From NCBI RefSeq assembly GCF_001685025.1, contig NZ_MAYU01000001.1, positions 937,971-1,001,970 of the forward strand: a stretch of 64,000 nt of DNA. Direction: 5' to 3'. Below are positions 41,207 to 52,878 of the stretch, piece by piece (position 1 is the first letter of the stretch; each line of letters begins with the position of its first letter). The translations under genes were made by a program, and so were the position numbers. The DNA is from Bacillus sp. FJAT-27225 (GTDB taxonomy: Bacteria; Bacillota; Bacilli; Bacillales; Cytobacillaceae). The notes beneath the pieces are model-generated. The model was not told where the DNA came from, made no database searches, and saw nothing but the letters and a program-made list of their open reading frames with translations.

Positions 41207-43560
41207 TCTTTTATTGCCTCCTCATTTTCAACAGGCTCAGCAAGGATTTGGGTAAACAGACTTTTTAGCTGTCCGTAGGAAGAAAATAACAAATCCTGCT
41301 CTAGAGCAATATGTGCTTGCTTTTCCTGGTAAGCTCGCGACTCAGCCAGGTCTCGTTTATTCGAAGTCTTATTAACGGAAATTAATCCATTGTTTATTGT
41401 AACAAACTCAAGCTCAAAAAACACCTCAGACATGAAATCGATCGTTTCCTTCGTCCATCCCCGCCTCTTGGCAAGCACGCTTCCATATTTATGGATATCA
41501 AAAGGCGAATTTTTTAATAAGAATGCATAATACCATTTAAAATGGTCCCTGCCTGGGATCGTACTGAAAAATTCGCTGTTTTCCTTGAAGAACCCAGCGT
41601 ATATTCTTCCCGGCTTTTTGCCAGAAAGCAGTGATTCCAGAATAGCTTTCGAAGGCGGCATATCAATAAGGACAACATTTTCATGATCAAGCTTTACCGC
41701 TTCAGCAGCTTCAATTGATTCCACAATGATAATTTCGTCTTTTTCCCCTTGTACGATACCCTGTACATATACCGGATCAAAAAGGACCAAAATCTTCCTT
41801 ATATCAGGCAGCTTTGATTTAAGCGAACCGAGCGAACGGATACCGCGGATATCGAACAACTGCCAGTCCCTGACTGCAAGATCCTGTAGCATAATTTGTG
41901 GTTTACGGATATTATTCCACTCATTGATTGAAAGCTCACCCGCAATCGAAAGACTGGATGCAGGAGAAATATGGTCTGACAGCTGTCCGAAACCAAATCC
42001 TATTGCATCGACTGCCCGGCCTTCATTCGCCAATGTCAACTTTAAATGACTGTGGTCACTGCCAATTTTCCGGATTGACGAAATCCCGGCATTTTCAATT
42101 GAAATCCTTGGCTTCGGATTATCCATACCATAAGGAGCGAGAAGCTGCATTTCCTCAAGGATGGACAAAGTCACATCGGAAACGGAAACCTCTGCATCCA
42201 GCTGCAGCACCGGGATAAAATCTTCCTTGCTCATCTGCTGGGCTGCAAGCTCATTCAATCTAAATCGAAGGTCATTGACATCATTAAGCTTCAATGTCAT
42301 GCCAGCCGCCATCGGGTGTCCCCCGAAATGCGGAAGGATATCCCTGCAAACAGACAGATTCTTAAATAGGTCAAACCCGGGAATGCTTCGCGCCGAACCC
42401 TTTGCAAGACCCTTCTCCTTATCAAAGCTAAGGACAATCACCGGGCGATAATATTTTTCAACAAGCTTAGAAGCGACGATGCCGATGACTCCAGCATGCC
42501 AGCCCTCATTGCCGATAACCAAAACGTTGTTTGTTTCAGCCGGGAAGTGCTTGTCCACCTGTTCCATTGCTTCAACGGTAATGGACTGCACAATCGCTTG
42601 CCGCTCTTTATTTAACGAGTCCATTTCAACAGCGAGCTGCATCGCTTCCTCCTGGTTCTCGGTCAAAAGCAGCTCAACAGCCATACTCGCATGTTCAAGC
42701 CGTCCTACTGCATTGATTCTAGGCGCAAGCGAGAACCCTATCGTTTCTTCATTTAGTGTATGAAGTTCGACTCCGGCAGCTCTTAAAATAGCTTTTATGC
42801 CAATATTTTTGGTAGTTTTCAGCTTTTCAATTCCTCTTTTTGCAATCAGACGGTTTTCACCTTTAAGCGAGACAAGGTCGGCAATTGTACCAATCACGGC
42901 AATTTCCAAAAGATGTTCGGGAAGCTCGCCGTAAAGGGCATGCGCCACCTTGAATGCAACCCCAACTCCGGCAAGGTCACGAAATGGATACTTGCTGTCC
43001 GGAAGCTTAGGATGAATGATTGCAAGTGCTTCCGGCAAAACAGGTCCGGGCTCGTGGTGGTCCGTAATGATCAAATCGAGACCGAGCTCCTTGGCTATTT
43101 CAGCTTCATGAATAGCGGCAATTCCTGTATCCACAGTTATAATCAGTTTAATTCCATTTTCAGCAGCCTGCCTGAACGCCGGTTCGTTCGGGCCGTAGCC
43201 TTCGGAAAACCGGTCTGGTATGTAAAAACCGACATTTGCACCGAGTTCCTTAAGGGTCATCATCAGCACGGCTGTACTGCTGACTCCATCCGCATCATAA
43301 TCCCCATATATTAAAATAGGTTCCTGGCTGGTGATTGCCTCCTTAATTCGGGCAACAGCCCTGTCCATGCCATCAAGCAGAAACGGATCGTGAAAATCCT
43401 CGCCGCCAAATAAAAAAGACCGGGCAGATTCTGATGTATCAACTCCCCGGTTTATCAGCATGGAAGAAACAAGGGGAGATATTTTCAGTTCTTCTGCTAG
43501 TTTTTTAGCCTTGTCCTGATCATATTCACGGACGATCCATCGTGTTTTCGACTGTAACAT
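41197..43560 (-). CDS. recJ: Single-stranded-DNA-specific exonuclease RecJ
   Basis: 787 residues from ATG 43560 ([13 protein letters not shown]) after GAGGGGTG. DHH phosphoesterase motifs: [27 protein letters not shown], then DHHA1 with [11 protein letters not shown], an OB fold and the Bacillus-type C-terminal extension. It degrades 5' ends of single strands in repair. Confidence 0.95.
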   Translation of the reverse strand: MLQSKTRWIVREYDQDKAKKLAEELKISPLVSSMLINRGVDTSESARSFLFGGEDFHDPFLLDGMDRAVARIKEAITSQEPILIYGDYDADGVSSTAVLMMTLKELGANVGFYIPDRFSEGYGPNEPAFRQAAENGIKLIITVDTGIAAIHEAEIAKELGLDLIITDHHEPGPVLPEALAIIHPKLPDSKYPFRDLAGVGVAFKVAHALYGELPEHLLEIAVIGTIADLVSLKGENRLIAKRGIEKLKTTKNIGIKAILRAAGVELHTLNEETIGFSLAPRINAVGRLEHASMAVELLLTENQEEAMQLAVEMDSLNKERQAIVQSITVEAMEQVDKHFPAETNNVLVIGNEGWHAGVIGIVASKLVEKYYRPVIVLSFDKEKGLAKGSARSIPGFDLFKNLSVCRDILPHFGGHPMAAGMTLKLNDVNDLRFRLNELAAQQMSKEDFIPVLQLDAEVSVSDVTLSILEEMQLLAPYGMDNPKPRISIENAGISSIRKIGSDHSHLKLTLANEGRAVDAIGFGFGQLSDHISPASSLSIAGELSINEWNNIRKPQIMLQDLAVRDWQLFDIRGIRSLGSLKSKLPDIRKILVLFDPVYVQGIVQGEKDEIIIVESIEAAEAVKLDHENVVLIDMPPSKAILESLLSGKKPGRIYAGFFKENSEFFSTIPGRDHFKWYYAFLLKNSPFDIHKYGSVLAKRRGWTKETIDFMSEVFFELEFVTINNGLISVNKTSNKRDLAESRAYQEKQAHIALEQDLLFSSYGQLKSLFTQILAEPVENEEAIKEWI

Positions 43561-43745
43561 ACGTTCACCCCTCAACTTTTCTATTATACAGGAGCAAAAA
43601 AATCTGCACAATGATGAAACAAGGTATCTTTGTGAAGAATTGGAAGATGGGGTATGCGGAGAGGATGCTTCAGTTCGGCATTCATACAGTGGAAAAGGCT
43701 TCGCTAACTCATTGGTTTCGTTTCAGCATGTGAATTTATTAAAAA

Positions 43746-43867
43746 TGGTGCCAATAACTCGTATTGATGACATTTCAGCCTATAAATTCTTCAAAAACGT
43801 TACCAATACGGAGTATTGATGACATTTGAAGGCTTTTAAATCAATAAAATGCAACCAATGTATTGCT
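43746..43867. repeat. CCAATA/TATTGA array, 52-bp units
   Basis: Two 52-bp units (43746-43797, 43798-43849) and a partial third. Each has CCAATA, five or so bases, TATTGATGACATTT. Related to the 29.8 kb array by the CCAATA...TATTG core and spacing. Confidence 0.8.
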
Positions 43868-43912
43868 TTCTTTATTCGGAGTTTTGCTCTAAACAGTTTT
43901 ACACCGAACTTC

Positions 43913-44045
43913 ACTAGTGATTATTCGCAGTATTACTAGTGATAAACAACCACTGTTTTTTCGGTGTTGCACGTTCTACTACTCAGAGTATTACTAGTTT
44001 TTGCTTGCCGATTCACTAGCAGTTCTCTGAGTGATACTAGTGAAA
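43913..44045. repeat. ACTAGT array, about 22-bp steps
   Basis: ACTAGT or ACTAGC at 43913, 43935, 43993, 44015 and 44036, mostly within CACTAGTGA or TTACTAGT: steps of 22, 58, 22 and 21 bp. Together with the previous array it fills the recJ-secDF gap, which has no convincing gene. Confidence 0.75.
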
Positions 44046-44111
44046 ATCACCATCTATTGGTCGAATGTAGCAATAAAGTACAGGTTTACCCAATACCCTT
44101 CCAAAAAGAAA

Positions 44112-44132
44112 AACCGCAGAAAATCTGCGGTT
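44112..44132 (-). terminator. secDF terminator
   Basis: AACCGCAGA/TCTGCGGTT stem followed by TTTCTTTTT on the minus strand; overlaps the stop codon. Confidence 0.8.
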
Positions 44133-46395
44133 AGACTTGTGGCTGGTCATTGTATTTGCGTTTTTCTTTGTAAGTGATGAGTACACCCTTCTTCTTCAGT
44201 TCGCGGTTCTTCCATTCCACCCAGAGCTGAGCCGCAATATAAATTGAAGAATACGTTCCGACGATAAGGCCGACCAGTAACGCTAGAGAGAAGCTGCGAA
44301 TCGATTCGCTGCCGAAGAACAATAAGGCAATGACCGTCATGGCAACCATTCCAACTGTATTGATCGATCGCCCAAGCGTCTGCCTGATACTAGTATTTAC
44401 AACATCAGCGATTTCTTCCTTCGTTTTCAGGCGGCGCCGTTTCTGCATGTTTTCACGCATCCGGTCAAACGTAACAATCGTATCATTGATTGAGTAACCA
44501 ATAACCGTCAGCACCGCGGCGATGAAGTTAATATCAACTTCCCAACGTATTATGCTGAATAACGGGAAGATGAAAAATGCCGCAAACAGCAAGGCGATAA
44601 TTGCTGATATCCCCATTGGAAGATCGAAACGGAATGCAACGAAAATAATCAAGCCCAGCGAAGCAAGCGCCATAGCAATCATTGCGTTTTTAGCTAATTC
44701 CTTCCCGACAGTCGGTGACACACTATTTACTGTTGGATCAGACCCGTATACATCATGAAGTTCTTGTTTTAGCTGAGTAATCTCATCCTTGGACATATCA
44801 TCCTTGAATCTGGCAACCCCGATTTCCTTATTAGATCCAGATATAACGATATCGTCTGTTTCAAAACCGGCTTTTTTCAATTCATTAGAAAATTGCTCAG
44901 TCGTTAACGGCTTGTCCGATAAAACTTCTACACGGGTACCTTGAGTAAAATCAATGCCAAGGTTCAGCCTGAAAATCAGGAGAATCGCAATACCCACGAC
45001 AACAATTGCTCCGGAAGCAATAAAGAACGCTTTCCGGTTCCGGACAAAATCAATCCGGTCAAACTTCGTTTTAAGGTCAAGCGTATCCACACCTTCAGCG
45101 AGGCTATGGATGTCTTTTTTCTTAACACCGAACCAGCCAGGCTTGTTGTTCAGGAATCCGCTGTTAACCCAAAGGCCAAGCAACCACCTTGACAGGTATA
45201 CGTTCGTAAAGAAACTTCCAAGAATACCGATGATTAAGCTTGTCGCAAACCCTTTGACAGAGCTAGTCCCGTAGAAAAACAGGACGACACCAGCCAGCAA
45301 TGTAGTCAGGTTGGCATCTGTAACTGTTGAGAATGAGTTTTCGTTTCCAGCCTTGAAAGCCGATTTTATCGATTTCCCAACTTTGATTTCTTCCTTTATC
45401 CGTTCATAGGTAATGATATTGGCGTCTACCGCCATACCGACACCTAAAATTAATGCCGCAATCCCTGGCAAAGTCAGGACGACATTCATCCAATCAAAAA
45501 TAAGAAGAGTCAAAAATAGATAAATTGTAAGTGTAAGTGTTGCAATAAATCCAGGGAACCGGTAGTAAGCGATCATAAATATAAAAATTGCGAGAACCCC
45601 GAGAATTCCTGCAAAAACGGTTTCATCAAGAGCCTTCTCACCAAACTGGGCCCCGACGGATGTTGAATAAATTTCATCGAGCTGAACAGGCAGCGCACCC
45701 GCATTCAGCAGGCTTGCAAGCGTCTGGGCCTCTTCAGGAGTGAATTGCCCAACGATTGACACCGTATTCTCATTAAACACCTGATTTACGGTAGGGGCAG
45801 ACAGGAATTTTGGATCTTCTTTCCCGACTTCTTCCTTGAAGGAATCAACCCCCTCTTCAAAGTCGAGCCAAATGACAAGATAGTTGTTTGGTGCCTGGTT
45901 CACTATTTCCTGTGTTACCTCACGGAACTTGTCTGCACTTTTTAATTTTAGTGATACGCTCGGCCTTCCTTGTTCATCGAAGGTTTGCTTTGCTCCGTTT
46001 TCAGCAAGGTCGGTTCCATCCATCATCAGCTTGTCGTTTGCATCCCTAAAGCTGAGATTCGCTTCGGTCGATAGGATTTCCCTGGCTTTCGCCTGGTCCG
46101 TTACACCGGCAAGCTGTACCCGGATCCGATCGTCGCCTTCGATTTGGATATTCGGCTCACTGACACCAAGTACGTTTATCCGCCTGTCGAGTGCCTCAGC
46201 CGTACTGGCCAGTGCTTCCTGGTTAATTTTTTGCCCTTCCTTGGCAGGCGATACTTCATAAAGAATTTCAAACCCGCCCTGCAAGTCTAGGCCAAGCTTG
46301 ATGTTACCCAAGATGTTTTTGGACGTGGCGCCAATGACGCTCCCCATTACTAGAACAATGAGGATAAAAGCCACGATCCTGTTGCGTTTAACCAT
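44131..46395 (-). CDS. secDF: Fused protein-export membrane protein SecDF
   Basis: 754 residues. SecD half (about 1-425) with a first helix at 8-25, LGLDLQGGFEILYEV and a large extracellular P1 domain, then six helices; SecF half (about 440-745) with LGIDFTQGTRVEV and IGYSINDTIVTFDRMREN. Twelve helices in all. It uses proton motive force to finish Sec export. The single-chain form is typical of Bacillus. Confidence 0.96.
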   Translation of the reverse strand: MVKRNRIVAFILIVLVMGSVIGATSKNILGNIKLGLDLQGGFEILYEVSPAKEGQKINQEALASTAEALDRRINVLGVSEPNIQIEGDDRIRVQLAGVTDQAKAREILSTEANLSFRDANDKLMMDGTDLAENGAKQTFDEQGRPSVSLKLKSADKFREVTQEIVNQAPNNYLVIWLDFEEGVDSFKEEVGKEDPKFLSAPTVNQVFNENTVSIVGQFTPEEAQTLASLLNAGALPVQLDEIYSTSVGAQFGEKALDETVFAGILGVLAIFIFMIAYYRFPGFIATLTLTIYLFLTLLIFDWMNVVLTLPGIAALILGVGMAVDANIITYERIKEEIKVGKSIKSAFKAGNENSFSTVTDANLTTLLAGVVLFFYGTSSVKGFATSLIIGILGSFFTNVYLSRWLLGLWVNSGFLNNKPGWFGVKKKDIHSLAEGVDTLDLKTKFDRIDFVRNRKAFFIASGAIVVVGIAILLIFRLNLGIDFTQGTRVEVLSDKPLTTEQFSNELKKAGFETDDIVISGSNKEIGVARFKDDMSKDEITQLKQELHDVYGSDPTVNSVSPTVGKELAKNAMIAMALASLGLIIFVAFRFDLPMGISAIIALLFAAFFIFPLFSIIRWEVDINFIAAVLTVIGYSINDTIVTFDRMRENMQKRRRLKTKEEIADVVNTSIRQTLGRSINTVGMVAMTVIALLFFGSESIRSFSLALLVGLIVGTYSSIYIAAQLWVEWKNRELKKKGVLITYKEKRKYNDQPQV

Positions 46396-46540
46396 GTGAT
46401 GAACCTCCTTAAATTCCTGGCAAAACTAACCTGTAAATACATAGAATCATTATGATTTATCATGGGTAGCCTGTCAATTCAACGTAGATGACTTTTTTGG
46501 TGAAAATCGGACAATTACTAAAACTTACCAAATATAGTAC

Positions 46541-46565
46541 GGCTCTGCAGCTTACCTGCAGAGCC
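46541..46565 (-). other. Perfect hairpin between comN and secDF
   Basis: GGCTCTGCA/TGCAGAGCC, nine-bp arms, 7-nt loop, no proper T run after it. Possibly a weak comN terminator or a structure in the secDF leader. Confidence 0.5.
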
Positions 46566-46620
46566 ACTACAAACTTTCCCGCACTCTAATGTGATTTCTC
46601 GCATCTATTAATCTTGAAAA

Positions 46621-46917
46621 TTACTTTAAGAGCTCCTTCCATTCTTCCTCATTATCAAGGGAAAAAGGAGACTCTTTGTATGTTTCCATTGTGGCATAAC
46701 TGATAAAATCACTTATCTTTACTGTCAGGACGTCCTGGACAAGCTCATGAAGAAGTTTTTCTCCTTTATCCTTTTTCCATTTTTTCTTAATAAGATAGCC
46801 CCATAGTGCTTCTTCACTGATCGAATCATTGCCAAGAAGCCGGAATTCCTCAAGCTTGCTTTCAAGGACTGGAAAAAGTTTATCCCGGTATTGGTCGTAA
46901 ATATGCCCGTACTCCAT
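46621..46917 (-). CDS. comN: Post-transcriptional regulator ComN
   Basis: 98 residues, mostly helical and charged: starts MEYGHIYDQYRDKLFPVLES and ends EEEWKELLK. Matches the ComN (YrzD) family in length, start and place next to secDF. In B. subtilis ComN controls comE mRNA and sits at division sites and poles through DivIVA. Confidence 0.88.
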   Translation of the reverse strand: MEYGHIYDQYRDKLFPVLESKLEEFRLLGNDSISEEALWGYLIKKKWKKDKGEKLLHELVQDVLTVKISDFISYATMETYKESPFSLDNEEEWKELLK

Positions 46918-46980
46918 TAAGATCCTCCTGAAACAGTTAGTCTTTTTGTGTGGAAAAGCGGCAGAGCTTCACTAAATCGT

Positions 46981-47139
46981 TCAGCTCAAATTAAATATTT
47001 CTGAAAGTGCGCGATTCGGCCCCGCCTCATCGCCTTTGCTTGTTTCTGATGATACAGTCCCTTCCCATGAATGGATTCGGAATTTAAACTCAGATAGTTT
47101 TCTGGCATGCTCTATGTCTGTTTGTCCACCCCGGTGCAT
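46981..47139 (-). CDS. Possible 52-residue orphan protein
   Basis: An ATG frame starting MHRGGQTDIEHARKLSEFKF and ending LSEIFNLS, with balanced amino acid use. No ribosome site is visible, though a TATAAT lies 17 bp upstream of its ATG. It fills the comN-spoVB gap. Could be a leaderless gene, a remnant or chance. Confidence 0.25.
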   Translation of the reverse strand: MHRGGQTDIEHARKLSEFKFRIHSWEGTVSSETSKGDEAGPNRALSEIFNLS

Positions 47140-47187
47140 ATAGTTAATTGTATATTATATCCACTATTTTGAGAAGGTGGGAAACGA

Positions 47188-48750
47188 ATGTCGAAGTTTT
47201 TAAAAGGGACAGCCATCCTGCTTTTGGCAGGATTTATTACTAGAATGCTAGGTTTTATTAACCGGATCGCAATTGCCCGTTTTATTGGTGAAGAAGGGGT
47301 TGGCCTTTATATGATGGCTTACCCGACGCTCGTTTTGGTCATCACCATTACCCAGTTTGGCCTGCCAGTCGCCATATCAAAAAATATTGCCGAAGCGGAA
47401 GCCCGCGGGGAATATGGAAAAATTAAAAAGATCCTGGTTGTTTCCCTTGCAACAACACTTACGTTATCGGCCATTTTTACACCTGCAATGATTTTATTTG
47501 CTCCATGGCTGGCGGAAACGCTTTTCACTGACAACAGAACGTATTACCCATTAATCGCGATAGCACCTGTGGTTCCAATTATTGCAGTTTCCTCTGTTCT
47601 GCGCGGCTATTTTCAGGGCCGACAAACGATGAAACCGTCCGCCTATTCACAAATTCTCGAACAGACCTTCAGGATTGCCTTGATTGCCATCATGACGAAA
47701 ACATTCATGCCGTACGGGGTAGAATATGCCGCTGCAGGCGCCATGCTTTCAGCAGTCATTGGGGAGCTTGTTTCTCTCATTTATTTAGTGACTGCATTTA
47801 AATTAAAGAAAAAATTCAGGCTTCGTACTGACTTCTACAAGTTTGTTAAAACAGGAAAGCAGCCTTTTAAGGAGCTGATGAGCGTGGCTGTCCCAACGAT
47901 GGGCAGCAGGCTGATTGGCTCTGTTTCATGGTTCTTTGAGCCGATTGTTGTCTCGTTCAGTCTTGGGATGGCAGGCGTTGCAACCTCGCTGGCAACAAAA
48001 CAATATGGGGCATTAACCGGTTTTGCGATGCCCCTGCTTTTGCTTCCTTCTTTTATTACCTATTCATTGGCAACCTCGCTTGTCCCGGCAATTAGCGAAG
48101 CAAATTCAAAGAATGATGGAAAGCTGATTGAACATCGCCTCCAGCAAGCGCTGCGCTTTTCAATTTTAACTGGCGGAATATCGGTTGCCGTTCTTTATGT
48201 ACTAGCCGACCCGTTAATGACATTGATGTATGGGTCGGCAAATGGGGCCGTCTTCATCAGGCTCATGGCACCATTCTTTTTATTTTATTATTATCAGGGG
48301 CCGCTGCAGGCTGCACTGCAGGCTTTGAATCTCGCCAGGGCAGCAATGATTAACAGCTTGATTGGGGCAGTCATTAAAACAGCAGTTATCTTCCTTCTTG
48401 CCTCACAACCGGCCTTTGGAATCAATGGTGTCGCGCTTGGATTGATGACAGGGACTGTCCTGGTTACACTGCTGCATTTTGCTACAGTACTTAAACGAAT
48501 TTCATTCTCTTTTTATATTATGGACTATTTAAAAATTTTTTTGGCAATTGGAGTTTCAGGCTATACAGGGTATGTCATTTATACTGGACTATCGCTGGAA
48601 CTTTCCATACTCTACAAAGTGTTAATATCTATTATCTGTATGGGAAGCATTTATTCACTGCTAGTGTTATTCCTAAAATTAATCCGTCCTGAAGAGCTTA
48701 GAAGGATTCCCTTTATTGGTACTTTCCTTTCCAGGCTTTCACCGCGTTAA
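47188..48750 (+). CDS. spoVB: Stage V sporulation protein B (MOP flippase family)
   Basis: 520 residues with about 14 membrane helices, starting MSKFLKGTAILLLAGFITRM. The MurJ/Wzx-like polysaccharide flippase family; SpoVB is needed for spore cortex synthesis, presumably moving a lipid-linked precursor in the mother cell. Start after GAAGGTGGG. The AT-rich upstream (TGCATATAGTTAATTG) could hold a SigE promoter but I cannot place boxes with confidence. Confidence 0.93.
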   Translation: MSKFLKGTAILLLAGFITRMLGFINRIAIARFIGEEGVGLYMMAYPTLVLVITITQFGLPVAISKNIAEAEARGEYGKIKKILVVSLATTLTLSAIFTPAMILFAPWLAETLFTDNRTYYPLIAIAPVVPIIAVSSVLRGYFQGRQTMKPSAYSQILEQTFRIALIAIMTKTFMPYGVEYAAAGAMLSAVIGELVSLIYLVTAFKLKKKFRLRTDFYKFVKTGKQPFKELMSVAVPTMGSRLIGSVSWFFEPIVVSFSLGMAGVATSLATKQYGALTGFAMPLLLLPSFITYSLATSLVPAISEANSKNDGKLIEHRLQQALRFSILTGGISVAVLYVLADPLMTLMYGSANGAVFIRLMAPFFLFYYYQGPLQAALQALNLARAAMINSLIGAVIKTAVIFLLASQPAFGINGVALGLMTGTVLVTLLHFATVLKRISFSFYIMDYLKIFLAIGVSGYTGYVIYTGLSLELSILYKVLISIICMGSIYSLLVLFLKLIRPEELRRIPFIGTFLSRLSPR

Positions 48751-48751
48751 A

Positions 48752-48788
48752 AAAAGCTGACTTTCCGATTTAAGGGGGTCAGCTTTTT
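48752..48788. terminator. Bidirectional terminator of spoVB and yrbG
   Basis: AGCTGAC/GTCAGCT arms with A and T runs on both sides. Confidence 0.8.
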
Positions 48789-48789
48789 T

Positions 48790-49452
48790 TTATGAATCCT
48801 TTTCATCCACATATAGCTTCCCCCGATCATAACTGCAAAAAGAAATTTTGCCTATCTCCATTCCACCTTTTCTTTTAAGCTCATCTAAAAGCCAATCCTT
48901 TGTTTTCTTAATCCTTTTCAGATTTTCTTCCTGAACATTTCCATCTATGATCAGGGGCATGGTAATGTCGCCCTGTGAATGATCCCGCTTTGCGTTTCCT
49001 TTGGGCTCTTTTTTAAAAACAGATAACTTTCCGGTTGTCTCAAGGATTGCGAATTCAACATCGGAAATATTTCGGATATCCTTCTCCCTCAACTGGACAA
49101 GAAGATCATCAAAATTATAGCGCTGCTTTTTCATTGCCTTTTCATCAATTTTTCCTTTGTTAATGATGATTGTTGGCCTGCCATCAATTAAATCCCGGAA
49201 CCATTTGCTTTTTAAAGAAACATATGCAAAAACAATCTGGATTCCGACCAGCCCCATCATCGGGATAATCGAATGAAAGATCGAATCATTTGTATTTTCG
49301 ATTGCCATTGAAGCAATTTCCGCAAGCATAATAAAAACGACCAAATCGAGGACACTAAGTTCGCCGATTTCCCTTTTCCCCATCAGCCTGAAGGTTACCA
49401 GAATGAGGAGGTACAATAATAGGGTCCGAAACAATATTTCCCAATGCTCCAC
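48790..49452 (-). CDS. yrbG: DUF421 membrane protein YrbG
   Basis: 220 residues: three N-terminal helices (about 8-80) then a soluble DUF421 (YetF/YcaP) domain with [13 protein letters not shown] and [13 protein letters not shown]. Related YetF proteins of spore formers act in the spore inner membrane; YrbG itself is uncharacterised. Converges on spoVB. Confidence 0.88.
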   Translation of the reverse strand: MEHWEILFRTLLLYLLILVTFRLMGKREIGELSVLDLVVFIMLAEIASMAIENTNDSIFHSIIPMMGLVGIQIVFAYVSLKSKWFRDLIDGRPTIIINKGKIDEKAMKKQRYNFDDLLVQLREKDIRNISDVEFAILETTGKLSVFKKEPKGNAKRDHSQGDITMPLIIDGNVQEENLKRIKKTKDWLLDELKRKGGMEIGKISFCSYDRGKLYVDEKDS

Positions 49453-49612
49453 TTGTTAGCACCTCCGAGGTTTGAACATGTTTAGTTTTCGCATTTCCAA
49501 TCCATTCAGTAAGGTACTTATTGCCAAGTTTCTTTTAATTGGTACTTCTAATCCTTCTTGTATTGAATATGCTTGTACTAGGCAACGATTGTCTTAGCAA
49601 GGAAGGGAGAGG

Positions 49613-50008
49613 GTGAAAATCGAAACAAGAAGTATGGGGAGAGGGATTTTATACGGGCTGGTATTCATTTTTGCTTTTGCGCTCATCAGCTCACTTGTCT
49701 TTTCGTTGTTGTTAAGGTTTACATCGTTAAAGGAAGTTTCGCTTGAATATATCATAACAGCCATGTCCTTTATCGGCTTGTTTGGCGGGGGCTTCCTATC
49801 GGGAGGGAAAGTGGGAGAAAAGGGCTGGATGCTTGGCGGATTGACTGGGCTCTTGTATTCATTTATCATTTTCCTGTTTCAATATCTGGGCCATGACAAA
49901 TTATTTGATGTTGAGCAAATTGTGTATCATGTCTGCTATATCCTCATTTCGATGATGGGCGGCATCCTGGGTGTCAATCTGGCGGGGCCAAAGCGGACGG
50001 CAATCTAG
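49613..50008 (+). CDS. yrzE: YrzE/TIGR04086 family membrane protein
   Basis: 131 residues from GTG 49613 after GGAAGGGAG. Four membrane helices with a glycine-rich GLFGGGFLSGGKVGEKGWM stretch, typical of TIGR04086. Function unknown. Plus strand between yrbG and yajC as in B. subtilis. Confidence 0.85.
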   Translation: MKIETRSMGRGILYGLVFIFAFALISSLVFSLLLRFTSLKEVSLEYIITAMSFIGLFGGGFLSGGKVGEKGWMLGGLTGLLYSFIIFLFQYLGHDKLFDVEQIVYHVCYILISMMGGILGVNLAGPKRTAI

Positions 50009-50014
50009 CAATAA

Positions 50015-50043
50015 AAGCGCACACGTAGGCGCTGGAACTAGAG
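50015..50043. repeat. Fragment of interspersed Bacillus element
   Basis: AAAAGCGCACACGTAGGCGCTGGAACTAGA, like the right end of the element at 25390-25662. Confidence 0.5.
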
Positions 50044-50055
50044 GCTAATAGGAAA

Positions 50056-50082
50056 AAGGCACTCCCTAGGGAATGCCTTTTT
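50056..50082 (-). terminator. Terminator of the ruvAB-queA-tgt-yajC operon
   Basis: AAAGGCATTCCC/GGGAGTGCCTTT stem followed by TTCC; T-rich on both sides. Confidence 0.75.
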
Positions 50083-50089
50083 ATGTTGT

Positions 50090-50371
50090 TTAACTGCTTG
50101 CAGAATCTGTTGAAACTACATCGCGGATAGCCGCACGGTCGTATGTAAGACGGCTGCCATCGCCACAGCGAATAACTACCTTGTCCTCATCCAGTGAATC
50201 GACAAAGCCATGAAGGCCGCCGATTGTAACAACGCGGTCACCTTTTTTAAGGTCGCTTTGCATTTGTTGGACTGCCTTTTGGCGTTTTTGCTGCGGGCGG
50301 ATTAACAGAAAATAAAACAGGACAAACATCAGGATTAATGGTCCCAATGTACCTAGTAAATTCCCTTCCAT
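50090..50371 (-). CDS. yajC: Preprotein translocase subunit YajC
   Basis: 93 residues from ATG 50371 (MEGNLLGTLGPLILMF) after GGAGGG; the frame extends six codons up but those overlap the ribosome site. One helix (about 10-27), LIRPQQKRQK, and a KOW-like soluble end. Accessory to SecDF. Confidence 0.93.
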   Translation of the reverse strand: MEGNLLGTLGPLILMFVLFYFLLIRPQQKRQKAVQQMQSDLKKGDRVVTIGGLHGFVDSLDEDKVVIRCGDGSRLTYDRAAIRDVVSTDSASS

Positions 50372-50400
50372 CGAATTCCCTCCTTTCAAACCAATCTATA

Positions 50401-51582
<1,182 letters not shown>

Positions 51583-51601
51583 CTAAAAGCAGAGATTATC
51601 T

Positions 51602-52630
51602 CTATACAATAAGCATTGCATCGCCAAAGCTAAAGAATCGATACCGTTCTTTTACAGCGGTTTCGTAGGCGTGAAGAACGTTTTCCCTGCCGGCTAGCGC
51701 ACTGACAAGCATGATTAGTGTTGATTTTGGCAGATGGAAGTTCGTAACCATTCCATCAATTGCTTTAAATTGATAACCCGGGTAAATAAATATATCCGTC
51801 CACCCGCTGTCGGCAGCAAAGCTGCCATTGTTGGCTGTAGCAACGGTTTCGAGCGTCCGGGTCGAAGTTGTCCCGACAGTAATGATTCTCCCGCCGTTTT
51901 CCCTCGTCTCATTCAGGATTTTCGCTGTTTCTTCGGGAACGATATAAAATTCGGAATGCATATCGTGTTCAGCGATATCCTCGACACTTACCGGCCTGAA
52001 CGTACCAAGGCCTACATGAAGCGTAATAAAAGCGATCCTTACGCCTATAGCCTTAATTTCCCCAAGCAGCTCCTCAGTAAAATGGAGCCCTGCGGTCGGC
52101 GCTGCAGCCGATCCCCTTTCCTTTGCGTAAACAGTTTGGTAACGATCCTTGTCGTCCAGCTGTTCTTTTATATAAGGAGGAAGCGGCATTTCGCCAAGCG
52201 ATTCAAGGAGTTCGTAGAAGATTCCCTCATACTTGAACTCGAGAATTCTTCCGCCATGGTCGGCTTCAGCTGTGCAAACTGCAGTCAGTACACCATCGCC
52301 AAATACAATTTCGGTTCCTTCCTTTACCCGTTTTGCCGGTTTTACAAGCGTTTCCCACTTGTCGCCGTCAAGCTGTTTAAGGAGCAGGATTTCAATCTTT
52401 GCCCCAGTATCCTTCTTTGCGCCGTACAGCCTGGCAGGTAGAACCTTTGTATCGTTCAATACGAGGCAATCGCCTTTTCTCAAGTATTCTTTTATAGCTT
52501 TGAATTTTTCATGCTGTATTCTGCCTGTTTGCTTGTCCAGCACCATCAATCGGCTATCGGCGCGATCAAGAAGCGGTGTCTGGGCAATCAATTCCTCAGG
52601 CAGGTGAAAATCAAATATATCTACTTTCAT
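51602..52630 (-). CDS. queA: S-adenosylmethionine:tRNA ribosyltransferase-isomerase
   Basis: 342 residues; [28 protein letters not shown] and [11 protein letters not shown] are QueA signatures. It transfers ribose from SAM to preQ1-tRNA. Between ruvB and tgt, minus strand. Confidence 0.96.
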   Translation of the reverse strand: MKVDIFDFHLPEELIAQTPLLDRADSRLMVLDKQTGRIQHEKFKAIKEYLRKGDCLVLNDTKVLPARLYGAKKDTGAKIEILLLKQLDGDKWETLVKPAKRVKEGTEIVFGDGVLTAVCTAEADHGGRILEFKYEGIFYELLESLGEMPLPPYIKEQLDDKDRYQTVYAKERGSAAAPTAGLHFTEELLGEIKAIGVRIAFITLHVGLGTFRPVSVEDIAEHDMHSEFYIVPEETAKILNETRENGGRIITVGTTSTRTLETVATANNGSFAADSGWTDIFIYPGYQFKAIDGMVTNFHLPKSTLIMLVSALAGRENVLHAYETAVKERYRFFSFGDAMLIV

Positions 52631-52671
52631 TCGTTTGCACCCTACCTATAGTAACGTTCATTTTTAGTGCG

Positions 52672-52878
52672 TTATTTGAACCTGCCGATTACAAATAATA
52701 TTAATGACAGGACAATACTGATAACAATTGATGTGACAACAGGAAAATAAAAGGTTGTATTGCCCTTTTTTATAAAAATATCTCCCGGAAGCTTCCCAAG
52801 ATTAAAAACAGGCATCAGCAGGCCGATGAGAAAAATAATAGCTCCTATCGCCATCAGCATTTTTGACAAACCCGTCAT
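52672..52878 (-). CDS. DUF2905 family membrane protein
   Basis: 68 residues, two helices (about 6-27 and 43-66) around [18 protein letters not shown]. Conserved small protein in the ruvB-queA gap in Bacillus. Overlaps the ruvB stop by 4 bp. Function unknown. Confidence 0.85.
   Translation of the reverse strand: MTGLSKMLMAIGAIIFLIGLLMPVFNLGKLPGDIFIKKGNTTFYFPVVTSIVISIVLSLILFVIGRFK

Noticed and set aside
43542-43733. 63-residue plus-strand frame upstream of recJ
   Set aside because: Overlaps the recJ start on the other strand, no ribosome site, and runs into repeats.
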